Source of the DNA: Candidatus Iainarchaeum sp.
GTDB taxonomy: Archaea > Iainarchaeota > Iainarchaeia > Iainarchaeales > JAAZKV01
Direction of reading: 5' to 3'
DNA: 12,350 nt
Assembly: GCA_028690725.1 (NCBI GenBank)
Contig: JAQVAR010000018.1
Location: 1 to 12,350 of the forward strand
In this document: piece by piece, positions 4,825-11,352 of the stretch
How positions within the stretch are numbered: position 1 is the first letter of the stretch
Layout of the letters: the number at the start of each line of letters is the position of its first letter
The notes under the pieces: model-generated
The model's database searches: none
Told to the model about the DNA's origin: nothing
Seen by the model: only the letters and a program-made list of their open reading frames with translations
Position numbers and translations under genes: made by a program

Positions 4825-6082
4825 AGTTGAAAAAAATGTAAGTGTTGAAGGGTGTGAAGGGTTATCTCCTGAAGTTCTCAACAAAATAAATAAAGTGAGA
4901 GAAAATAATTTTGTTAATGATGGTAAGATATATTTTCTATTTAATGTGGATGATTCATTATATTGGGTTTCATCAAAAGAAAGAGAAAAAATTAATTTAG
5001 CTGAGGATATTTTTATCCCAAAAATTTCAAAACAATGTTTTGAAAAAATTAATGATTCTTTTGATATTAAGGAGGTTTCAAATGAATTATTAGAATTATA
5101 TAAAAAATATTTTGATTTGGATAATGATTCAGATTATAATTTACTTGTTGCTTGGACATTTTATTCAAAAATGTATAATTGTTTTTCAGTTATGCCTTAT
5201 ATTATTTTTGTGGGTGTTCCAGGGTCTGGAAAATCAACAATTGCAAAAACATTGTCAAAATTCAATGTCTCTGGAACAAAGGTTATGGTAGCTCCATCAA
5301 CTGCTTCAATATTTAGGTATGTAAATATTTATCGGTTGCCATTGTTTATTGATGAGTTTGAAAAATTATTAAATAAAAATGCAGGAGATCTTATTTCAAT
5401 TATTGATTCAGGATATAAAAAAGGTGGTCAAGTTATAAAAGTAAATAAAGATCATCATGAAATAATTGATTGTTTTAATGTATTTTCTCCAAAATTAATG
5501 TGTGTTAATTCAATGAATGCTGTTCCTGAAACAATTAAAACTAGAAGTTTAATTATACAAACACATCCTTTTGAACCTAAAGAACAAAATGAATTTTTGA
5601 GTGATGAAATTCTTGATGAGTTGAATGGTAAAATTTATTCTGTTTTATTATCAAATGAACAAAAATTTTTTGAATCAATAAATTTGAGTAATTTTGATTG
5701 GTCACCTAGACAAAAAGAAATATCTGCTTCTTTACTTAAAATAGCAAAAGCTATTGGATTTTATGATGAAGTGGTTTTTTCATTAACTAAATTATTTGAT
5801 GATGAATTAGATGTTAAATTAAATAGTAATGAATTTAAGTTAATTTCGGCTCTTTCAAAAGATTTAAGTGGGAATATTCAAAAAATATATTCAATTGAAG
5901 AATTAATTAAATTATCAAAAACATTTATTTCGCCAGAATCAATGGGATATTTAATGAAAAATTTGGGATTAAATGTAAACAAAAAAAGAAAAGAAACAAC
6001 AATGTTTATTTTAGATTCTACATTGGTTGAAAAATCAGCAAAAAGACATGGGTATCATAATTTATTAATGAACAGCAAGTAA
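4817..6082 (+). CDS. AAA+/SF3-helicase-like ATPase (DUF3631-like), probable replication protein of a mobile element
   Basis: A 421-aa protein. The N-terminal 100 residues are unassigned. The ATPase core has Walker A GVPGSGKS (133-140), Walker B LPLFIDEFEKL (D179, E180), a G-Y-K-K-G-G-Q-V-I-K strand (199-208), a sensor-1-like Asn231 in K-L-M-C-V-N-S and a probable arginine finger R243 in P-E-T-I-K-T-R-S-L-I-I. The order 'DE...L..I..SGY+KGG...F...F.PK...N....P.TI..RS..I' resembles DUF3631 and primase-C-terminal helicase domains of phages and plasmids. The C-terminal 120 residues look helical with a winged-helix-like end. The start at ATG 4817 is set by SD 4805-4810 and overlaps the previous stop as ATGAGTGA. 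The likely role is DNA unwinding or loading at the origin of a plasmid or integrated element. No primase motif is visible. A chromosomal role cannot be excluded. Confidence 0.75.
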   Translation: MSEVEKNVSVEGCEGLSPEVLNKINKVRENNFVNDGKIYFLFNVDDSLYWVSSKEREKINLAEDIFIPKISKQCFEKINDSFDIKEVSNELLELYKKYFDLDNDSDYNLLVAWTFYSKMYNCFSVMPYIIFVGVPGSGKSTIAKTLSKFNVSGTKVMVAPSTASIFRYVNIYRLPLFIDEFEKLLNKNAGDLISIIDSGYKKGGQVIKVNKDHHEIIDCFNVFSPKLMCVNSMNAVPETIKTRSLIIQTHPFEPKEQNEFLSDEILDELNGKIYSVLLSNEQKFFESINLSNFDWSPRQKEISASLLKIAKAIGFYDEVVFSLTKLFDDELDVKLNSNEFKLISALSKDLSGNIQKIYSIEELIKLSKTFISPESMGYLMKNLGLNVNKKRKETTMFILDSTLVEKSAKRHGYHNLLMNSK

Positions 6083-6117
6083 TTTGTTGTTCTTTAATTA
6101 AACCCTACAAAACTTAC

Positions 6118-6131
6118 AAATTGTACAATTT
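6118..6131. repeat. 14-bp perfect palindrome between convergent genes
   Basis: AAATTGTACAATTT is a perfect palindrome in the 51-bp gap between the ATPase gene and the minus-strand membrane protein gene. It has no loop, so it would not make a good RNA hairpin. It could be a protein-binding site, or chance in AT-rich DNA. Confidence 0.35.
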
Positions 6132-6133
6132 CA

Positions 6134-7603
6134 TTATTTTTTCATTTTTTTTATAATATTTAATATTAAATTAATTGTTATTTTTATTTTTTCTAATAAT
6201 TTAATTAAAAAAGCGGGTATTAAATAAGCAAGTTTTATTATAATTGATATTTCTATTGAAAATAATATAATTACCGGGATTGATATAATTATTAGTAAGA
6301 TTATTGCAAATAAATCTATACTAAATAATGTCAGAGAATATAATAAAAAGACCATTATAAGGATTATTGAAAAATATTTTAAACAATATATTGCTAAAAC
6401 TATGTAATATAATGAACTAATTCTTTTAATGATTTGTTGGGTTAATGATTTTTTTATTAATTTTATTATTCCAGACATGAATAATGCAAAGGTAATTAGG
6501 CCCCACATTAAAAGAAAGATGTGTGAAATTTCAAATAAAGGGTATGATTTTAAATAATTAATTAAGTTTATTGTTGATGCAATATTATTGGTTGAAACCG
6601 CACCTAAGATTAGTCCAACATAACTGAATATTAAAGAAAATCCAATGGTTATTGCAACCCATCCTTCAAAAATATATTTAAAGTGTGATTTTTGAAGTTC
6701 ATTTAAAAAGTCAGGATTAATAATTTTATTTTTTATTGATGATTGCCATAATGAAAAATTAGTTGTGAGACTATCCGTTATTTTAAATTTTTTTATTCTG
6801 TGATATTTATTTTCTAGTAAATTTATTATTATCAAAATTATTAAAAAAAGTATTGGCAAGTAGATTAATATTAATATCACATTTTCGTTTAGGAGAGTAG
6901 TAATTATAATACTTGAAATCGTTTTTGAAGCATTATTAAGTTTATTTCTTTGTTTATATTCAAATATTTTAAAGTAATAAATACTTATTTGAGTAGAATC
7001 AATTTTTTTATATGTATTTGCTTCAAGCAAGTAATTTACTGCCTTTTCTGCATGTTTCTCAGCAAGATCATAATCTTCATCAGTTAAATTTGAACTAATT
7101 TGAAATATACTTGATTTAACACATTGATTATTGCCATTACAACTAATTTCTTTAGCAAATGTGAAATGGTCATTATACAAGTCCATAATTGAGTTTAAAT
7201 GTTGATTGTGCCAAGTGGAAAGATAATTATAATCATAACTTTTAATTAAACTATTTTCTAATTCAATCTTTTTTGTTATATTATATTTATTAGTATCTAT
7301 AGCAATAATTGTATCCCAATAAGTCCCATAATTTAAAAGAGGAGTTATATGTTCACCAATAATATTGGCTTGGTCTTTTGACCGTTGAATAAAATATAAT
7401 GCGTTTTTGCTCAGCCCATGTTCAAAACAATATGTGGTTAAGTCTATGCCACTCAAGAATAAATCTTTGTGACAATCGGCTTGTCTGTCTTGGCAATTTA
7501 GAACACTTTTGTTATAATCATCAATTGTTTCAGTTGTACAACTAGCGAAGGCTAATGATGTAATAAAAATAACTATTAATAACATTAAAATTTTTTTAAT
7601 CAT
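6134..7603 (-). CDS. Large polytopic membrane protein with Cys-containing extracellular domain
   Basis: A 489-aa protein, not recognised. A signal-type helix (1-18) ends in L-A-F-A-S-C, with Cys22 either the first residue of a lipoprotein or just after a signal-peptidase site. An extracellular domain of about 220 residues follows, with C37, C44, C59 and a C-N-G-N-N-Q-C pair near 152-158. It contains helical, TPR-like stretches (for example DEDYDLAEKHAEKAVNYLLEA) but no definite repeat. The C-terminal half has about six or seven transmembrane segments. ATG at 7603 is chosen over an upstream ATG at 7702 because it puts the signal sequence at the N-terminus and avoids running through the divergent promoter. 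An A/T-rich TATA-like run at about 7620-7628 would make it leaderless. It may be a transporter or a surface assembly protein; nothing decides this. Confidence 0.7.
   Translation of the reverse strand: MIKKILMLLIVIFITSLAFASCTTETIDDYNKSVLNCQDRQADCHKDLFLSGIDLTTYCFEHGLSKNALYFIQRSKDQANIIGEHITPLLNYGTYWDTIIAIDTNKYNITKKIELENSLIKSYDYNYLSTWHNQHLNSIMDLYNDHFTFAKEISCNGNNQCVKSSIFQISSNLTDEDYDLAEKHAEKAVNYLLEANTYKKIDSTQISIYYFKIFEYKQRNKLNNASKTISSIIITTLLNENVILILIYLPILFLIILIIINLLENKYHRIKKFKITDSLTTNFSLWQSSIKNKIINPDFLNELQKSHFKYIFEGWVAITIGFSLIFSYVGLILGAVSTNNIASTINLINYLKSYPLFEISHIFLLMWGLITFALFMSGIIKLIKKSLTQQIIKRISSLYYIVLAIYCLKYFSIILIMVFLLYSLTLFSIDLFAIILLIIISIPVIILFSIEISIIIKLAYLIPAFLIKLLEKIKITINLILNIIKKMKK
6137..6152 (+). 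terminator. Oligo-T terminator after the ATPase cassette
   Basis: Two T-runs (6 and 8 bases) follow the ATPase stop on the plus strand, inside the end of the convergent gene. Runs of this kind are sufficient for archaeal RNA polymerase to terminate. Confidence 0.4.
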
Positions 7604-7681
7604 AATAATTAGGGGTATGTTATATTTTTTAATCTTGTTTTTTAATAATTTTATGTTACTGTCCAGCAATTTGTGTGTTTC

Positions 7682-7690
7682 TTTATATTT
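7682..7690 (+). promoter_or_regulatory. TATA-like promoter of the zinc-finger gene
   Basis: TTTATATTT lies about 36 bp before ATG 7722, which would give a leader of about 10 bases. GGGAG at 7713-7717, 4 bases before the ATG, is a possible weak SD. Both assignments are tentative. Confidence 0.4.
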
Positions 7691-7721
7691 GGTAAAAACC
7701 ACAATATATTTAGGGAGAATT

Positions 7722-8243
7722 ATGAGAATAGTAGAGGATTATTGTAGAATCAATATTAATGATTGTTATCCAAATTATTGTGACTTATCAAAAAAACAAA
7801 GAGAAAATATTAAGTTTATGAAAGAATCTTTGAAAAACAAAGAGTATGTAAAAGTTTCTTTTGATGAATGGGAATTTGATATAAACCTTGCTCATACAAA
7901 AACCAATTTTGGAGGAGTAAGAAATTGGTATGTCTGTCCTGTTTGTAAAAAGAAATATTCTATATTATATTTTGATAAAGAACAAGAGAAGTGTGCTTGT
8001 CGCAAGTGTTTGAAACTAACTTATAACCTAACAGCAAATTCTCATAAAAAATCATACTATATATCAAAATTATGCAAATCTTGGGCCATTGTTGATATTC
8101 TTAATGCAACTACTAACAAATCTGCAAAACAAAAGCGAAAATTATACAAAAACTTTGAAACCATGCACTCATTATTTGAACAATACAAGCGTTTCACAGA
8201 GGATAAACTGGAAAAGCTGTATAGTGACCCTCAAACAATTTGA
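7722..8243 (+). CDS. Zinc-finger protein of a mobile-DNA-associated hypothetical family
   Basis: A 173-aa soluble basic protein. The core G-G-V-R-N-W-Y-V-C-P-V-C (64-75), K-Y-S-I-L-Y-F (78-84), C-R-K-C-L-K-L-T-Y (93-101) matches the pattern of a widespread hypothetical family, 'GG.R.WF.CP.C...V..LY......F.CR.C..L.Y', often found on phages and plasmids. Zinc would be held by C72/C75 and C93/C96; C91 is extra. Residues 40-60 (VKVSFDEWEFDINLAHT) fit the beta-strand that precedes this core in the family. The C-terminal 60 residues are a basic helix region. ATG 7722 is chosen over an upstream ATG at 7617, which would add 35 hydrophobic residues unlike the rest. It is divergent from the membrane protein and convergent with the seven-helix protein (14 bp between stops). 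Its role is unknown. Confidence 0.7.
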   Translation: MRIVEDYCRININDCYPNYCDLSKKQRENIKFMKESLKNKEYVKVSFDEWEFDINLAHTKTNFGGVRNWYVCPVCKKKYSILYFDKEQEKCACRKCLKLTYNLTANSHKKSYYISKLCKSWAIVDILNATTNKSAKQKRKLYKNFETMHSLFEQYKRFTEDKLEKLYSDPQTI

Positions 8244-8257
8244 ACAATATTTTTGAA

Positions 8258-9040
8258 TTACCATACACCTATCATTGGGTATCTTCTGTTTGATCTAAAT
8301 GCCATGAATGCTCCAATTATTATTATACACAAGCTTATTAATAATGGTAAATTTAGCATCCAAGAATTAAATTTTGTTGCAAACGCAAATAAACTAACAA
8401 ATGAAGAAAACATTAATGAAAAAATCCCAAAAGTTCCAATCAATCCACCAAGAATTCTTAAACCCCAATTTGTTAAATCAGAATGCATACTAAATGAATT
8501 AATATATTTCAAAGCTAACCAAGTTAACATTAAAACAATATAAGCAACAATTAAGAAAATCACTAAATCAAATAATTGTAAATATTCTCCAGATAATGGT
8601 AAATGCACAGCTATTGTTAGTATAACACTTGCCCAAATTACTTTTTTCATTATTTCTCTTTTAGCAACTCTTGCAACAAATGAAACTCCTAAACCAGTTA
8701 TTAGAAGTTTTATTGGAACTGCAGTAAAACCACTTAATGGAACAATAATTACATTCATTGCTAATAATGCAACCATATGAGTAATTATAAAATATAAAAA
8801 ATTCTTATCTGCTTTTATTTTTCTATCATATCCAACTAAACCAATTAATCCAGAAATTAGAGTCATAAGAACTCCAAAAATAATCCAAGCAATCCAAAAA
8901 TTATTTATGTTTAATAAAAGTATTAATTGACTGATTAAAAATATTGATATTGAGTGGAAAATAGTCCATATTCCAAATCTAAAAATAGAAAGATGTTTCT
9001 TTTCAATAAATTTTCTTTCAAAATCTTTTATATAATTCAT
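8258..9040 (-). CDS. Seven-helix membrane protein, unknown function
   Basis: A 260-aa integral membrane protein, not recognised. After a charged N-terminus (1-18, IKDFERKFIEKKH) there are about seven hydrophobic segments, near 22-45, 49-70, 82-101, 105-122, 131-180 (two segments) and 190-240 (two, with short loops). A basic loop (YDRKIKADKN) follows the second. The C-terminus is short and basic (SNRRYPMIGVW). No catalytic or transport motif is visible. It starts 5 bp after the stop of the lipoprotein gene on the same strand, and a partial SD (GTGATT) overlaps that stop, so the two are likely co-translated and may act together at the membrane. Confidence 0.7.
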   Translation of the reverse strand: MNYIKDFERKFIEKKHLSIFRFGIWTIFHSISIFLISQLILLLNINNFWIAWIIFGVLMTLISGLIGLVGYDRKIKADKNFLYFIITHMVALLAMNVIIVPLSGFTAVPIKLLITGLGVSFVARVAKREIMKKVIWASVILTIAVHLPLSGEYLQLFDLVIFLIVAYIVLMLTWLALKYINSFSMHSDLTNWGLRILGGLIGTFGIFSLMFSSFVSLFAFATKFNSWMLNLPLLISLCIIIIGAFMAFRSNRRYPMIGVW

Positions 9041-9045
9041 TCAAA

Positions 9046-9663
9046 TCACTTTTTCATTGCTTCTTCTTGTTTTTTAATTAAATCTTCTAAATAATCTCTT
9101 TTAACACCACTAATACCAAATGCTTCTTTAGCAATTATATTATCAATTTTAATTGACTGATTTTGTTTAATTGGATTAGCTAATACTTTTCTTATATCAA
9201 TATTAAAATTAACATCAAGTATTTCTTCAGGACTAATAAATCCATCTGAATTTATGTGTCGTCTATAAAACATTTCTCTACAATAAAACCAATTTTGGTT
9301 TTCTCCTGCTTTATATCCTCTGTAACAGTTAGTTAGTATAAAATCTTGTGATTCACATTTATTTGAATCAGCACAAAAATTAATTTTTTGTTTTGCGTCA
9401 TTCATTGCTTCCCATTGTTCACCAAAATTAGTATCCATAATAAAAAGAGTCATTTCTTGATTATTATCTGTTAAAGAATAAACTGCTTTTGGAAAAACAA
9501 AATCATTTGGAGCAAAACTTGGTAAAGAAATATTTGGCATGTTAATCCCTTCGCCAATATTAAAACTCCTATCCATCTTTGCTAAATCAACATAATTACT
9601 TTCAGTGCAACCAAAAAATAAGAAAAAAGAAACCAGAAGTATTAAAATTAATTGAATTTTCAT
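9046..9663 (-). CDS. Predicted lipoprotein, first gene of a two-gene operon
   Basis: A 205-aa protein, not recognised. The signal peptide MKIQLILILLVSFFLFFGC has a lipobox F-F-G-C, with the lipidated Cys at about 19. The mature domain contains four clustered cysteines (NFCADSNKCES, TNCYRG, FYCREM) and a Pro/Phe-rich segment (PNISLPSFAPNDFVFPKA), ending in a charged helix with K-K-Q-E-E-A-M-K-K. ATG 9663 is chosen over an upstream ATG 15 bases earlier, because the TATA box (CCTTTAAATTT, 9695-9685) lies about 25 bp before 9663. The mRNA is therefore nearly leaderless and the signal peptide starts at residue 1. The stop lies 5 bp before the seven-helix protein start. It is probably an extracellular partner of that membrane protein. 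Confidence 0.7.
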   Translation of the reverse strand: MKIQLILILLVSFFLFFGCTESNYVDLAKMDRSFNIGEGINMPNISLPSFAPNDFVFPKAVYSLTDNNQEMTLFIMDTNFGEQWEAMNDAKQKINFCADSNKCESQDFILTNCYRGYKAGENQNWFYCREMFYRRHINSDGFISPEEILDVNFNIDIRKVLANPIKQNQSIKIDNIIAKEAFGISGVKRDYLEDLIKKQEEAMKK

Positions 9664-9684
9664 ACTATTAATTAACAATCAACT

Positions 9685-9695
9685 AAATTTAAAGG
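9685..9695 (-). promoter_or_regulatory. TATA box of the lipoprotein/seven-helix operon
   Basis: CCTTTAAATTT on the minus strand is centred about 26 bp before ATG 9663. This fits a leaderless or near-leaderless start and supports this ATG. Confidence 0.55.
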
Positions 9696-9754
9696 TTTCT
9701 GAATGTGCTTATAATTAGTTTTGAGGTTTTATTTTTTTCTTTAATCAATAATTA

Positions 9755-9766
9755 GTTTATATAAAC
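9755..9766 (+). promoter_or_regulatory. Palindromic TATA box of the HEPN-like gene
   Basis: GTTTATATAAAC is a perfect 12-bp palindrome and a consensus archaeal TATA box. Its centre is 26 bp before ATG 9786, so transcription should begin at the start codon and the mRNA should be leaderless. Confidence 0.7.
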
Positions 9767-9785
9767 TTTATAGATAAAAATTTAT

Positions 9786-10346
9786 ATGGTAAAAAAAGTT
9801 AATCTGATTGAAAAAGTAATATTTACACAAAAATGTTATAACTTTAATTTAAATGAATTCTTAATTATTGCTCAAGAGTTTAAAAATAATAATTCATTAT
9901 GGCAAACTAATCAAGCAGAGCATTTCGCAAAAATATTTTGGGAATATCAAATTAAATTACATAATTTTTTGACTTCTTATTATACTTTTTATCAGATATG
10001 TTTGCCTATAATTGAATCACAAGATGATTGGTTTAAGCAAGAGTGTGATAAAAAATTAGAAAAATTTAATTTGAGTAAAAGAAGTAAATTTTTAATTCAT
10101 TTACGGACATTTGTCCAACATGGAAATTTACCAAGGTATTTTGCAAAGTGGGATTTTGATAATGAGAAAATCTCAAAAATAAGTATTGTGGAAGAAAGTT
10201 TAAAACATTGGAAAAACTGGAATTCTTCAGATATTGATATTCTTGACATAATTCTTAAGACTTCTTCTTTTGAAGAGTTTCTTTATGAGTTTAATGAAGA
10301 TTATACTAAATTTGTATCTTGGTTTATTCTTAATGTTAAAGAATAA
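9786..10346 (+). CDS. HEPN-like all-helical protein with R-x4-H motif
   Basis: A 186-aa soluble, predicted all-helical protein. The segment FLIHLRTFVQHGNLP contains R107-x4-H112 in a hydrophobic helix followed by G-N-L-P. This resembles the catalytic helix of HEPN-domain RNases (R-x4-6-H), and a preceding helix (LHNFLTSYYTFYQICLPII, 58-76) fits the second HEPN helix. HEPN proteins act as toxins, defence nucleases or RNA-processing enzymes, although some with this motif are not nucleases. No nucleotidyltransferase-type antitoxin or other partner is adjacent. Both neighbours point away or are unrelated, so it is a single-gene unit. The start is fixed by TATA 9755-9766 and no SD is needed. Overall identity to a named family is not recognised. 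Confidence 0.6.
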   Translation: MVKKVNLIEKVIFTQKCYNFNLNEFLIIAQEFKNNNSLWQTNQAEHFAKIFWEYQIKLHNFLTSYYTFYQICLPIIESQDDWFKQECDKKLEKFNLSKRSKFLIHLRTFVQHGNLPRYFAKWDFDNEKISKISIVEESLKHWKNWNSSDIDILDIILKTSSFEEFLYEFNEDYTKFVSWFILNVKE

Positions 10347-10398
10347 TTAATTTGTTTTTAAATAGTTTACATTTATATAAAGTTGACTAGATTAAAAG

Positions 10399-10406
10399 TT
10401 TTTTTT
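10399..10406 (+). terminator. Oligo-T terminator after the HEPN-like gene
   Basis: A run of eight T on the plus strand lies 53 bases after the stop at 10346. Archaeal RNA polymerase stops at such runs without a hairpin. The 10-bp inverted repeat at 10410-10434 follows it. Confidence 0.5.
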
Positions 10407-10409
10407 ATT

Positions 10410-10434
10410 GATTGAGTGATTAATTCACTCAATC
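10410..10434. repeat. 10-bp perfect inverted repeat at the end of the DUF4352-like gene
   Basis: GATTGAGTGA (10410-10419) and TCACTCAATC (10425-10434) are separated by TTAAT. The minus-strand lipoprotein gene ends inside the right arm. A second 7-bp hairpin (GCTTCTT/AAGAAGC, about 10443-10461) lies just inside that gene. On the minus strand neither is followed by a T-run, so a role in protecting the mRNA 3' end is more likely than termination. Confidence 0.5.
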
Positions 10435-10967
10435 TTAACATATGCTTCTTCTGAAAAGAAGCTTGGTTTAATTTTTAGTTTTCCTGTTATTCCTTCTGGT
10501 ACTTCAAAAACAATTACTCCTGTTTTTGATAAACCTGCGGGAATTTTTTCTATCATTCCAATTGTTTCAAATCCTGTTTGTCCTGCATACATGTTTGCAG
10601 TGTTATCAACTTTGTATTCTCTATTTTGTGAATCTATTAATAAAACATCATTTGAAATTAGAACTGATTCTTCTTTGTTTCCATTATTTTTCATTGTTAA
10701 ATCAATTAAATAAAATGTTGCTCCATCAGTAGCTATTTTATTCATATATTCTGAACCTAATGCTGGATATTCATCTAATGAATTAACTTTGTATTCAATA
10801 TTTCCTAAAGTAAAACTTTCTCCTATTGAATATTCTTTTGTTTGTGCTGTTGTATTATTAATATTGTTTGTTGTTGTGTTTGTATTATCTGAAGAACTTG
10901 AAGTACAACCAAATAATAAGAATGTAATTAAAAAAACAACTAATATTGAAATAATTTTTTTATTCAT
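10425..10967 (-). CDS. DUF4352-like lipoprotein
   Basis: A 180-aa protein. The signal peptide (1-20) has lipobox L-L-F-G-C; it is followed by a Ser/Thr/Asn-rich linker (22-43, likely flexible and possibly glycosylated) and an Ig-like beta domain (44-180). The domain reads Y-S-I-G-E-S-F-T-L-G-N-I-E-Y-K-V, then F-Y-L-I-D-L-T-M-K-N-N-G-N-K-E-E-S, then a late I-P-A-G-L-S-K-T-G-V-I-V-F-E-V-P-E. This is the usual order in DUF4352 (telokin-like) surface lipoproteins, whose role is mostly unknown. The start is fixed by the SD CGGAGGAT at 10973-10980, 5 bases before the ATG, and by a TATA box at 11009-11021. It is divergent from the winged-helix regulator with shared upstream boxes, so regulation by that protein is plausible. 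Confidence 0.8.
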   Translation of the reverse strand: MNKKIISILVVFLITFLLFGCTSSSSDNTNTTTNNINNTTAQTKEYSIGESFTLGNIEYKVNSLDEYPALGSEYMNKIATDGATFYLIDLTMKNNGNKEESVLISNDVLLIDSQNREYKVDNTANMYAGQTGFETIGMIEKIPAGLSKTGVIVFEVPEGITGKLKIKPSFFSEEAYVKIE

Positions 10968-10972
10968 AAATA

Positions 10973-10980
10973 ATCCTCCG
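10973..10980 (-). promoter_or_regulatory. Shine-Dalgarno site of the DUF4352-like gene
   Basis: CGGAGGAT on the minus strand lies 5 bases before ATG 10967. It is a strong match to the archaeal SD. Confidence 0.75.
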
Positions 10981-11008
10981 TTTTTTTAATAATTTTATGT
11001 AATATCTC

Positions 11009-11021
11009 CTTTTAAATATGG
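11009..11021 (-). promoter_or_regulatory. TATA box of the DUF4352-like lipoprotein gene
   Basis: CATATTTAAAAGG on the minus strand would start transcription near 10990, giving a leader of about 23 bases that includes the SD. It touches the first of three similar 10-bp boxes. Confidence 0.5.
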
Positions 11022-11062
11022 TTACTCATTTGGTAATACTTTGACTTATATCTGGTAACTCA
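11019..11062. promoter_or_regulatory. Three similar 10-bp boxes, candidate operators of the winged-helix regulator
   Basis: TGGTTACTCA (11019-11028), TGGTAATACT (11031-11040) and TGGTAACTCA (11053-11062) are similar direct repeats whose starts are 12 and 22 bp apart, roughly one and two helical turns. An inverted match, ATGAGTAAGG, covers the regulator start codon at 11073-11082. The boxes abut the lipoprotein TATA box and flank the regulator's TATA-like CTTATATC (11045-11052). Binding by the regulator is inference. Confidence 0.5.
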
Positions 11063-11072
11063 AAATAAGTCT

Positions 11073-11336
11073 ATGAGTAAGGCAAATGATTTAGTCTTTG
11101 TTTTAAGGGCCAAAAATAGGATAAAAATTCTTGAAGTTTTAAAAGATAATAAATTAATATCAAAACAAATTGAAGAAAAAACAGGAATGTATAAATCACA
11201 TGTTAGCAGAACATTAAAAGAATTAATATCAAAAGAGTTAGTCAAATGCATTAATCCAGAAGACAGAAATTTTAGGTTTTATGAAATAACAAATAAAGGT
11301 AAAATTATTTTTAATGAAATTTTAAAAATAAAATAA
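11073..11336 (+). CDS. Winged helix-turn-helix transcriptional regulator (MarR/ArsR-like)
   Basis: An 87-aa protein consisting of a single winged-helix domain. The helices are about 5-24 (ANDLVFVLRAKNRIKILEVLK), 28-36 (LISKQIEEK) and the recognition helix 40-55 (YKSHVSRTLKELISKE). The wing is 57-73 (VKCINPEDRNFRFYEIT), followed by the G-K final helix. The pattern of one domain with 'R.+IL..L......S.QI...T......VS+.LKEL...LV' is common in archaeal MarR/ArsR-type repressors. No ligand- or metal-binding residues are obvious; there is a single Cys59. A TATA-like element at 11045-11052 lies about 25 bp before the ATG and no SD is present, so the mRNA is likely leaderless. It is divergent from the DUF4352-like lipoprotein gene and convergent with the transglutaminase-like gene. 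The repeated boxes upstream suggest self-control and control of the lipoprotein. Confidence 0.85.
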   Translation: MSKANDLVFVLRAKNRIKILEVLKDNKLISKQIEEKTGMYKSHVSRTLKELISKELVKCINPEDRNFRFYEITNKGKIIFNEILKIK

Positions 11337-11338
11337 TA

Positions 11339-11352
11339 TTTTTTTATTTTTT
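11339..11352 (+). terminator. Oligo-T terminator after the regulator gene
   Basis: Runs of seven and six T on the plus strand follow the regulator stop by 2 bases and overlap the end of the convergent gene. Confidence 0.45.

Noticed and set aside
7604..7702. N-terminal extension of the 489-aa membrane protein to ATG 7702
   Set aside because: It would put a basic 33-residue stretch before a signal peptide and run through the divergent promoter; ATG 7603 is the better start.
8253..8543. Plus-strand ORF of 96 codons
   Set aside because: It lies wholly within the seven-helix protein gene on the other strand, starts without an SD or TATA signal, and has no family resemblance.
10526..10989. Plus-strand ORFs of 66-68 codons opposite the DUF4352-like gene
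   Set aside because: They are antisense shadows of a gene with a clear signal peptide, SD and domain match.
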